Assembly: GCF_021284765.1 (NCBI RefSeq)
Contig: NZ_CP089924.1
Span: forward strand, 3,614,001-3,678,000
Source: Lysobacter sp. 5GHs7-4
GTDB taxonomy: Bacteria; Pseudomonadota; Gammaproteobacteria; Xanthomonadales; Xanthomonadaceae
Direction of reading: 5' to 3'
Length of the DNA stretch: 64,000 bases
Below the pieces are notes generated by a model. The model saw nothing but the letters and a program-made list of their open reading frames with translations. It had not been told where the DNA came from and made no database searches. The position numbers were made by a program, and so were the translations under genes. Positions 8,944 to 16,360 of the stretch are shown piece by piece; position 1 is the stretch's first letter; each line of letters opens with the position of its first letter.

Positions 8944-11048
8944 GCTTCATCGGCATCAATGTGCGGGAAGTCGACGGAACGGGCGCGCCGGTACTGGCCG
9001 CCGCGCCCACCTCCATCGCGGGCTTCAACATCCTGACCCGGCGCGGCACGCCGAATCAGGCCGTGATGGTCGATTCCTACGCTCGCTTCGTCGAGCGGTT
9101 CGGCGGCTATTTCCCGGGAGGCCTGGGCGCGTACCTCGTCAAGGGCTATTTCGACAACGGCGGCCAGGTCGCCTACGTCAACCGGGTGGTCTCCGACGAT
9201 CCCGCCACCGGCCATGCGCCGGGCACGCTGGCGCTGCGCGACACCAGTCCCGCCGACACGCTGCGGATCTCGGCCGGCTTCCGCGGCAACGAGGATCCGG
9301 GCAGTTGGGGCAACGGCTTGCAGGTGCAGGTCGCGCGTTCCACGCCGACCACCACGCGTCTGCGCGAAGCCGCCGCGGCCACCATCACCGGCACCGTGGC
9401 GCTGGTCGCGCCCGTCGACATGAGCACGCTGCCCAGCCTGACCATCCGCGTCGACGGCTCGCTGGACAACACCGTGATCACCTTCCTGCCCGCGGATTTC
9501 CCGGGCGGCGCGGCCAACGCCACGCCGGCGCAGATCCGCGACGCGATCAACGGCCGTCAGAGCCGCGTGGTCGCCTCGCTGACCGGCCCCGGCAACCTGG
9601 TGCTGACCTCGACCGGCGAAGTCGCGCGCATGAGCGACGGCTGGACCTCGATCCAGGTGATCGCCGCCAACGCCACCCTGGGCTTCGCGATCGCCGCGGC
9701 GGTGCCGGGCACCGCCAGCGCGGTCGCCACCAACGGCGCCACCCTGCGCCGCACCGAGGACTTCGACCTCGGCGACGCGATCGAAGTGTTCGACCCGACC
9801 GTGCCGGCCAACACCGCCATGGTCAAGCTGCTGTCGCGCAACCCGCTGACCGGCGCGGTCACCTGGGGCCCGCCGATCGCCGGCATCGCCGCCTGGACCG
9901 CGCAGAACATCCGCGTGCGCAACCTGCGCTTCAGCGTGACCGTCGCCGAGGGCGGCACCGAGGCCGAGAACGTGCGCGAGACCTGGTCGGACCTGTCGAT
10001 GGAAGCCGACACCCCGAACTACGCGCCGGCACGCATCAACGACGCCATCCGCGGTTCGCGCTACATCGTCGCCGAAGATCTGCTCAGCGCCAGCGCGGTC
10101 GGCGCCGATCGTCCGGCGGTGCTGGCCTGGACGCCGCTGGCGGCCGGCCGCGACGGCACGCCGACGTCGGCGCACTTCAACGGCGATCCGGCGCAGCGCA
10201 GCGGCTTGTTCGCCTTCGATCCGCACGACGTGCAGCTGCTGACCTGCGAGCGCACCGATCCGGCGATCGTCGCCGCGGCCCTGGCCTACTGCGAGAACCG
10301 CGGCGACTGCATGTACGTGGGCGCGGTGCCGGAGGGCTTCACCGAGGCCGGTCAGGCGGTCGCCTACGGCCAGTCGTTCCAGGCCAAGAAGGCCTATGGC
10401 GCGCTGTACGCGCCGTGGATCACCATCGCCGATCCGGCCGGCGTCGGCGACAACCCGCGCCGCAACATCCCGCCGGTCGGCCACGTGCTGGGCGTGTACG
10501 CGCGCGTGGAACGCACGCGCGGCGTGTGGAAGGCGCCCGCGGGCGACGAGGCCAACCTGGCCGGCGTGCTCGACGTGACCTACCGCCTCACCGACGCCGA
10601 GCACACGCAACTGGTCAAGGACGGCAGCGTCAACGGCATCCGCGCGATTCCGCGCGCCGGCATCGTCATCGATTCCTCGCGCACGCTGAGCACCGATCCG
10701 CGCTGGATGTACGTCGGCGTGCGCCTGCTCTTCAACTTCGTCAAGAGCAGCCTGAAGAACGGCCTGCGCTGGGTCCGTCAGGAACCCAACCGCCAGTCGC
10801 TGTGGAACGCGGTCAAGTTCAACGCCGTGAACCCGTTCCTGCTGGGCCTGTGGCGACAGGGCGCGTTCGGCACCGGTTCGCCGGAAGAGGTGTTCACCGT
10901 CATCTGCGACGCCTCCAACAACCCGCCGGACCAGGTCGATCAGGGCCTGCTCAACGTCGAGGTCTATTTCTATCCGTCCAAGCCGGCGGAAACCATCGTC
11001 ATCACCGTCGGCCAGCAGCCCTCCGGGGCGTCGGCGTCCGAAGGCTGA
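8940..11048 (+). CDS. Contractile tail sheath protein (Afp2-4/gp18-like)
   Basis: A 702-residue sheath subunit, long for eCIS sheaths (commonly about 350-500). The N-terminus (SFIGINVREVDGTGAP, then a VDSYARFVERFGGYFPGGLG loop) and the C-terminal domain (IPRAGIVIDSSRTLS, FNFVKSSLKNGLRWVRQEPN, then GLLNVEVYFYPSKPAE) are standard for the phage-tail-sheath family. These polymerise around the tube and contract to drive injection. The middle holds an insertion, with about residues 160-265 resembling a flagellar-hook-like decoration module (LTIRVDGS..., ATPAQIRDAIN, LVLTSTGE). Only one sheath gene is present, unlike the three in Afp/PVC. Confidence 0.95.
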   Translation: MSFIGINVREVDGTGAPVLAAAPTSIAGFNILTRRGTPNQAVMVDSYARFVERFGGYFPGGLGAYLVKGYFDNGGQVAYVNRVVSDDPATGHAPGTLALRDTSPADTLRISAGFRGNEDPGSWGNGLQVQVARSTPTTTRLREAAAATITGTVALVAPVDMSTLPSLTIRVDGSLDNTVITFLPADFPGGAANATPAQIRDAINGRQSRVVASLTGPGNLVLTSTGEVARMSDGWTSIQVIAANATLGFAIAAAVPGTASAVATNGATLRRTEDFDLGDAIEVFDPTVPANTAMVKLLSRNPLTGAVTWGPPIAGIAAWTAQNIRVRNLRFSVTVAEGGTEAENVRETWSDLSMEADTPNYAPARINDAIRGSRYIVAEDLLSASAVGADRPAVLAWTPLAAGRDGTPTSAHFNGDPAQRSGLFAFDPHDVQLLTCERTDPAIVAAALAYCENRGDCMYVGAVPEGFTEAGQAVAYGQSFQAKKAYGALYAPWITIADPAGVGDNPRRNIPPVGHVLGVYARVERTRGVWKAPAGDEANLAGVLDVTYRLTDAEHTQLVKDGSVNGIRAIPRAGIVIDSSRTLSTDPRWMYVGVRLLFNFVKSSLKNGLRWVRQEPNRQSLWNAVKFNAVNPFLLGLWRQGAFGTGSPEEVFTVICDASNNPPDQVDQGLLNVEVYFYPSKPAETIVITVGQQPSGASASEG

Positions 11049-11078
11049 ATTCATCACTAGCGCACGCAGGAGGGCGTC

Positions 11079-11549
11079 ATGCCACAAGTCGGAGACATTT
11101 GGGAAAGTTACCGCGCAAGCGAGTTCGTACTGGTGATCGACGGGCGCGAAAGCCCCGGCGTGAGCAAGATCGGCGGACTCAGCGAAGGCGAGATCGAGAC
11201 CGTGGAGCAACCGCACGGCGGTTCGTTCCGCGTGTTCAAGACCGCCGGCGCGAAGGTCAAGTTCGACTCGCTCACGATCGAGCGCTACGTCGACGGCAGT
11301 CCGGAGGACCAGCGTTTCAAGGACTGGTTCCAGGAGTGCTTCAAGCTCAATCGCGACGACCAGGGCGGCTCGGTGCCGCGCCGCGACGGAATGATCGTCA
11401 AGCGCCATAACGGCGCCGACGTGCTGACCTTCGCCTTCTACGGCGCCTGGGTGAAGTCGTCGAAGTTCACCGACCTGGAAGCCGGGTCCACCAACCACTT
11501 CAAGCAAACCATCGTCCTCGAGCACGAAGGACTGGAGCGTGTCGAATGA
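11079..11549 (+). CDS. Contractile tail tube protein (gp19/Afp1-like)
   Basis: A 156-residue inner-tube subunit of the T4 gp19-like family. The pattern ASEFVLVIDG...GVSKIGGLSEGEIE and the tail FKQTIVLEHEGLERVE are typical of Hcp/gp19 tube proteins, which stack as hexameric rings inside the sheath. A strong AGGAGG site lies 5 nt before ATG. It directly follows the sheath and overlaps the next gene by ATGA. It is the only tube gene seen; canonical eCIS carry two or three variants including the Afp5 initiator. Confidence 0.93.
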   Translation: MPQVGDIWESYRASEFVLVIDGRESPGVSKIGGLSEGEIETVEQPHGGSFRVFKTAGAKVKFDSLTIERYVDGSPEDQRFKDWFQECFKLNRDDQGGSVPRRDGMIVKRHNGADVLTFAFYGAWVKSSKFTDLEAGSTNHFKQTIVLEHEGLERVE

Positions 11550-12364
11550 GCAACCAAGCCACCGCACTGCGCGAGGTCCCGCTGGCGCCGCCGCCGAGCA
11601 CGACCCACCGCACCTACGAGTTCGAACTTCCGATCGGCGTCTACGACGACGAGGGCCGCCTGCACCGTCACGGCATGCTGCGCAAGATGACCGGACGCGA
11701 CGAGGCGATCCTGGCCGATCCGCAGAACCAGCGTAACGGCGGCAAGCTGGTCACCGAACTGCTGGCCAGCTGCATCGTCGGCCTGGGCGAACTCAAGTCC
11801 ACCGGCCCGGGCGTGGTCTCGGAGATGTACTCGGCCGACCGCAACTACCTGCTGTTGCGCCTGCGCGGCGCGACTTTCGGCAACGAGCTGCAGGCGACCT
11901 ACAAGTGCCCGTCCTGCGGCCACAGCCACGAGGTCACCGAGGAGCTCGACGCGCTGCCGGTGCGGCGCATGGGCGAAGAGGAGTCGGCCGGCGAGATCCG
12001 CATCCGCCTGGAGGACGGCTACATCGACAACCAGGGCGTCGCGCACCACGCGATGGTGATGCGCCTGCCGACCGGCGCCGACGAATCGGCGGTGGCGCCG
12101 CAGATGCGCAAGAACGCCTCGCTGGGCAAGAACGCATTGCTCGCGCGCTGCCTGAAGTCGCTGGGCGACGTACCGCAGCACCGGCTCAACGCGATCGGGC
12201 CGAAGCTGCTGGCCGAGCTGACCATGACCGACCGGCGCCTGATCGACCGGGCGCTCAACTCGGCCGCGCCCGGCGTCGACCTGATCCGCGCGCTGGAATG
12301 CCCGGCCTGCGGCCACGAGTTCAAGGCCAGCCTGGATCTGTCCCATTTTTTGGCATTGGACTGA
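11546..12364 (+). CDS. Zinc-ribbon baseplate-hub assembly chaperone-like protein (T4 gp26-like)
   Basis: A 272-residue protein carrying two zinc-knuckle pairs, CPSCGH (about 121-126) and CPACGH (about 252-257), that would form one treble-clef or ribbon. Proteins of this kind follow the tube gene in many actinobacterial and proteobacterial eCIS clusters and are annotated as T4-type baseplate-hub chaperones. The core includes GMLRKMTGRDEAILAD. It starts through an ATGA overlap with the tube gene. Near the 3' end, six consecutive T residues form a T-TTT-TTG slippery heptamer, which could shift part of the ribosomes into the next small gene. Name from pattern and context. Confidence 0.7.
   Translation: MSNQATALREVPLAPPPSTTHRTYEFELPIGVYDDEGRLHRHGMLRKMTGRDEAILADPQNQRNGGKLVTELLASCIVGLGELKSTGPGVVSEMYSADRNYLLLRLRGATFGNELQATYKCPSCGHSHEVTEELDALPVRRMGEEESAGEIRIRLEDGYIDNQGVAHHAMVMRLPTGADESAVAPQMRKNASLGKNALLARCLKSLGDVPQHRLNAIGPKLLAELTMTDRRLIDRALNSAAPGVDLIRALECPACGHEFKASLDLSHFLALD
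12346..12352 (+). other. Putative -1 frameshift heptamer T TTT TTG
   Basis: In the chaperone reading frame the bases fall as T TTT TTG, the X-XXY-YYZ pattern used for -1 ribosomal slippage, 10 nt before the stop. A -1 shift leads straight into the DUF6760-like frame, which lacks a good start codon. No stimulatory downstream structure was worked out. Confidence 0.45.
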
Positions 12365-12531
12365 CGCTCGAGGATTTGCGTCGCGAGGTGTTCTTTCTGG
12401 CGTACCACCTTCACTGGCCGCACGCCGAGTTGATGGATATGCCCACCGAGGACCGACGCAGCTTCGCGCGTCTGCTGATCGAGCAGATCGAGCGGGAAAA
12501 CGCCGAAATCGAATCGTCCAGGGGTCGCTGA
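12361..12531 (+). CDS. DUF6760-like small protein (start uncertain)
   Basis: A short frame whose conserved part reads LEDLRREVFFLAYHLHWPHAELM...RRSFARLLIEQIE, matching the small DUF6760-type proteins that follow the gp26-like gene in eCIS clusters. No ATG, GTG or TTG with a ribosome site opens the frame. Candidates are CTG at 12361 (CTGA overlap with the upstream stop), a TTG at 12376 too close to its GAGGA, or fusion to the upstream protein by -1 slippage at 12346-12352. With the CTG start it is 56 residues. The exact role is unknown; it probably helps baseplate assembly. Confidence 0.65.
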   Translation: MTLEDLRREVFFLAYHLHWPHAELMDMPTEDRRSFARLLIEQIERENAEIESSRGR

Positions 12532-12560
12532 CCCCTGCCTTCGCAACCAGGAGCGGTTGA

Positions 12561-14348
12561 ATGCCCATCGGGCTGCTACTGACATCGCTGTCGACGCCGT
12601 TGGCCGGCATGGCCACGGCGTTCGAGCGATGGAACGCGGTGCTGCGGCTGGAAGCCGTGGTGATCGACCGCGCGCGCGGTGCGTTCCTGGTGGAGTGGTT
12701 CGGTGCACGGCTGCCGCGTCTGGACAGCCGCCTGCGCGTGGTGATCAGCAACATCGTCGCGCTGGGCGAGCGGTATCGCGAGGCGCGCGCGCAATCCAAG
12801 GGGGGCCAGACCGGCCCCAATCTGCTCGAACCGCTGGCCGGCATGGCCGGCATGGCGGTGGGCATGTTCATCAGCCCCAGCGGCTCGCTGATGTATCTGT
12901 ACACCTGCCTGCGCGAATCCGCCGGCGCGATCGTCTCCAGCCTGCTCACCATTCTGTACAGCCCGATCTTCCTGGCCGAGATCACCGGCCTGGGCACCGC
13001 GGTGGCCGCGGTCGCGTTCCCGCTGGTGCTGATCGGCGGCTTCGTCGCCGGCATCGTCGCCGCGGCCTCCGGGCCGAACAGCTCGATGGTGCTGGCCTAC
13101 GAACTGCTCGGCGACGCCACCCGCGCCATCCAGGCGCTGACCCGCTTCATCAACCTGCTGATGGGCCCGCGTGAGGCGATCCGCAATCCGCTGTTGCGGG
13201 GCATCCTCGAACTGGTCGACCGCATCGCCGCACTGTTCGCGCAGCTGGTCGGCGCCGCGGCCTGGCTGGTGACCCGCTTCGGCAGGATGCTGTTGCCCAC
13301 GGCGATGCAGTTCCGCGCCCTGATCGATTTCGCCAAGGCGATCTGGGACGTGGTCGACCGCATCGGCCAGGGCACCCTGGCCGCACTGCAAGGCGCCGAT
13401 CCGGAAGCGTCGCCGCTGGCGATCCTGATGCGCCTGATCGATCACGTCATGGCCGTCGCCCGCCGCCTGATCGAGATCGCCGGCGCGATGTTGTCGGAGA
13501 TGGTGGTCTCGCTGAAGTACGGCTTCGGCTCGATCGCCGACCGTACCCGGGCCGAGATCGAGACGACCGTGTCCATGGCGCGTTCGCTGATCGAAGATCT
13601 GCCGATGATCCGGATGTTCCGCGCGACCGCGCGGATGGTGACGGTGGTGCGCGGCATCTTCGCGTCCTCGGGCATCGGGTCGTCGACGCCGCCGGCGGCG
13701 CCGCCGCCGTCCTCGGGCGGCGGTCTGGGCGGCGCGGTCAGCACCGGCGTGGGCCGCGGCCGCGCGCTCACCAGCCTGCTGGTGGTCCCGCCCACGCCCA
13801 GCCTGGACCTGGCCCGCCGCATGGTCGACACCGCGCGTGGCGGCACCGTCGTCGAGAATCCCTGGGGCCCGGACTTCGACACCGACATGGCCGCGCCGTT
13901 CGCGCTGGACCCGGCCACCGACGCGCTCGCACAGCAACTGATGGCCGAGCCGCCCAGCGTGTTCCGCGGCGAAATCCCAATGATGGTGGCCGAGTTCGGC
14001 GTGGACACGCCCGACGCCGCGTTCGACCGGCTGCGCACCGACGAGCTGCGCTATCGCGATGTGATCTACACCGTGGCCGCGCGCATCCTGCCGCCGGAAA
14101 TCCAGATCCGCATCCCGATGCTGCTGGATGCGTTCGACGCGCTGGACCGCCATATCTACGGCCGCGACGTGCCCACGCGCGACCCCGAATTCCCGGTGCG
14201 CGACCTGCCCGACAACGGCCGCCTGCGCCCGGTGGTGCGGCGGATCACCGTGCGCGCGCCCGGCGCCGATCCCGTGTCGGTGCGCAACATCGCCAACGAT
14301 CTGACCCGCCTGCTGCGCGAGCAGACCTACCTGGCGCCGGCGGAGTGA
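12561..14348 (+). CDS. Tape-measure-like hydrophobic protein 1
   Basis: A 595-residue protein of no recognised family, with a good AGGAG site before ATG. It is mostly helical in appearance. Residues about 110-185 contain strongly hydrophobic stretches (LLTILYSPIFLAEITGLG, AFPLVLIGGFVAGIVAAA), then amphipathic helices to about 370, a Pro/Gly/Ser hinge (about 375-390), and a more soluble C-terminal domain. It is the first of three neighbouring long proteins with the same overall plan, lying between the baseplate chaperone/DUF6760 pair and the Afp7-like gene. Length-determining tape measures or tube-loaded membrane-active cargo would both fit; neither is shown. Confidence 0.7.
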   Translation: MPIGLLLTSLSTPLAGMATAFERWNAVLRLEAVVIDRARGAFLVEWFGARLPRLDSRLRVVISNIVALGERYREARAQSKGGQTGPNLLEPLAGMAGMAVGMFISPSGSLMYLYTCLRESAGAIVSSLLTILYSPIFLAEITGLGTAVAAVAFPLVLIGGFVAGIVAAASGPNSSMVLAYELLGDATRAIQALTRFINLLMGPREAIRNPLLRGILELVDRIAALFAQLVGAAAWLVTRFGRMLLPTAMQFRALIDFAKAIWDVVDRIGQGTLAALQGADPEASPLAILMRLIDHVMAVARRLIEIAGAMLSEMVVSLKYGFGSIADRTRAEIETTVSMARSLIEDLPMIRMFRATARMVTVVRGIFASSGIGSSTPPAAPPPSSGGGLGGAVSTGVGRGRALTSLLVVPPTPSLDLARRMVDTARGGTVVENPWGPDFDTDMAAPFALDPATDALAQQLMAEPPSVFRGEIPMMVAEFGVDTPDAAFDRLRTDELRYRDVIYTVAARILPPEIQIRIPMLLDAFDALDRHIYGRDVPTRDPEFPVRDLPDNGRLRPVVRRITVRAPGADPVSVRNIANDLTRLLREQTYLAPAE

Positions 14349-14353
14349 CGGAC

Positions 14354-16357
14354 ATGCCGATCGACTTCCTGCCCATCACCTCCGACTGGTTCGCCGATTT
14401 CGACAACCAGCGCCGCCGCATCGGCGGGCTGTCGGCGGCGTTGCAACGCTGGCTGACCGAACGCCTGAGCCGCATGAGCGAACTCGAGCGGCGCACCCGC
14501 GCGTTCCCGATCTTCGCCTTCGAAGGCCGCGCGCTGTCGCTGGCCATCGACCCGCAGCAGCACGGCGCGCTGCGCCCCTACCGCAACGCCGGCCAGGCCT
14601 GGGCGGCGCCGTTCGTCGCCTTCGGCCGCGGCTTCACCCGCATACCGCAGGCGGTCGAGGACGAGATGGTGCTGCCGAACCTGATCGGCATGGTCGAGAA
14701 CATCGTGTCCGGCATCGCCGGCTCGATCGAGCGCCTGATCGAGCCGCGGCCGACCAGCTTCGATCCGCGCAACGCGCGCGCCGGCGATCTGTTCGGCCTG
14801 CTGGCCATGGCCTGGCGCGGCCTGACCACCAGCACCGGCCAGTTGCGCATCATGGTCGGCGACATGGGCAAGGCGATGGCGCTGTTCGCGACGCCGGCGG
14901 CCGCCCACGACGGCCCGGCCGCGCCGGCCACGCCCGCCGAGGCCGTGGCGACCCGCGCCGACACCGCCGGCCCGGGCTTCGGCAGCGACCCGATGGACCT
15001 GGTGTTGCGCGGCATGACCGCGGCGATGCTGGTGCTGCCGATCATTCCCGGCTGGATTCGCACCCTCGCCACCGCGCTGTGGCTGCGCCTGCGCCTGACC
15101 GTGGTGGAGGTGCTGCGCAGGATCGAGGCGCGGGTGTTCCGGGCGCGCCGCGAGGTGCTGTCGTTCTTCTTCGAGACGCTGCCGACGATGTTGCGCGAAG
15201 TGCCGGCGCTGGTCGGCGCGCTGGGCACGATGCTGCAATGGAGCATCAACTATTTCTCGGCGATCGCGCGCATCTACCTGGAAACGGTGCTGTTCTCGCT
15301 GACCGTGTTCCTGCGTGACCTGCAGCGCCAGGTCAACGAAGTCATCATCATCATCGACTACGTGCTCGCCGCGATCGACGCGATCATGAACTTCGATCTG
15401 CTGGAGCTGATCAAGCCCTTCCTGGGCCCGACCGCGATGCTGATCGACATGATCGGGATCAAGCTGCCGGTCAGGCAGGTGCTGGATCTGACCGGCGCGG
15501 CCCTCAACACGGCGCTGTACCTGTCGCTCAAGGCCGCCATCCTGGCCGCGCGCGGCACCATCGTGTCCAGCGATTTCCTGCCGGTGATCAACGACCTGCC
15601 TTGGGTCGGCTCCAAGCTCGATGCGCTGCGCGCGAGCCTGCTGCACAACCTGGGGCTGATCGAGGAAATCGTCGACGCGCTGTTCCGCAACACCGGCGGC
15701 CCCATGCGGGAGACCGCGCGCCCGCGCATTCCGCGCATGCCCAACTTCTACGACATGCTGATCGGCGTGCGGCCGGGCGAACTGGGCCGGGAAATGGGCA
15801 GTTTCGGCCGCGCCCTGGGATTGAACGTGCGCGGCCTGTTCGAGAACATCTCGCGCACGCTGGCGCATCTGGGCGAGGTGTTCTCGCGCACCGCCACCGA
15901 TTTCGCTCGCACCGGACCGGCCGGACGCATGCGCCGCTTCGCGCGCGAATCGGCCGAACTGGCCAACGGACTGTACGACGGCCAGCTGCGCGCGCTGGGC
16001 GACCGCGTCCGCGTCACGCCGATCGGCGCCTGGGAGCGCTGGCTGGCCGGCAACGGCTTCCAGCTGATCGGCGCGGCGATCCCGATGTACGTCGCGCAGA
16101 TGCGGCAGTGGTGGCGCGATCGCGCCATGGCCGGCGAAGAGAACTACGTGGAATTCACCCCGACCTCGCCGCACATTCTGGCGCGCCGCGCGCGCCTGGG
16201 CCGCGTGCGCGTGCCGCGCCTGACCCTGCACGCGCAGGGCCGCGCCCACGACGAACCGCTGGTGCGCGAACTGGCCCAGCGTTTCCGCGAAGCGGTGGGC
16301 GAGGCCTACGCCGAAGGCCGGCGCCAGTTCGACCAGATCGCGGCGGGAGCGCACTGA
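14354..16357 (+). CDS. Tape-measure-like hydrophobic protein 2
   Basis: A 667-residue protein with no family match I can name. ATG 14354 follows GGAG by 8 nt; GTG 14345, overlapping the upstream stop, is an alternative. Hydrophobic or amphipathic helices occupy about residues 210-390 (MLVLPIIPGWI, YLETVLFSLTVFL, VIIIIDYVLAAIDAI, LNTALYLSLKAAILAA). The C-terminal part has basic helices and a WERWLAGNGF motif (about 563) that recurs as YEQWLAGSGL in the third protein, evidence that they are related. Same operon, 3 bp before the next gene. Tape-measure, chaperone or cargo roles are all open. Confidence 0.7.
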   Translation: MPIDFLPITSDWFADFDNQRRRIGGLSAALQRWLTERLSRMSELERRTRAFPIFAFEGRALSLAIDPQQHGALRPYRNAGQAWAAPFVAFGRGFTRIPQAVEDEMVLPNLIGMVENIVSGIAGSIERLIEPRPTSFDPRNARAGDLFGLLAMAWRGLTTSTGQLRIMVGDMGKAMALFATPAAAHDGPAAPATPAEAVATRADTAGPGFGSDPMDLVLRGMTAAMLVLPIIPGWIRTLATALWLRLRLTVVEVLRRIEARVFRARREVLSFFFETLPTMLREVPALVGALGTMLQWSINYFSAIARIYLETVLFSLTVFLRDLQRQVNEVIIIIDYVLAAIDAIMNFDLLELIKPFLGPTAMLIDMIGIKLPVRQVLDLTGAALNTALYLSLKAAILAARGTIVSSDFLPVINDLPWVGSKLDALRASLLHNLGLIEEIVDALFRNTGGPMRETARPRIPRMPNFYDMLIGVRPGELGREMGSFGRALGLNVRGLFENISRTLAHLGEVFSRTATDFARTGPAGRMRRFARESAELANGLYDGQLRALGDRVRVTPIGAWERWLAGNGFQLIGAAIPMYVAQMRQWWRDRAMAGEENYVEFTPTSPHILARRARLGRVRVPRLTLHAQGRAHDEPLVRELAQRFREAVGEAYAEGRRQFDQIAAGAH

Positions 16358-16360
16358 GCC

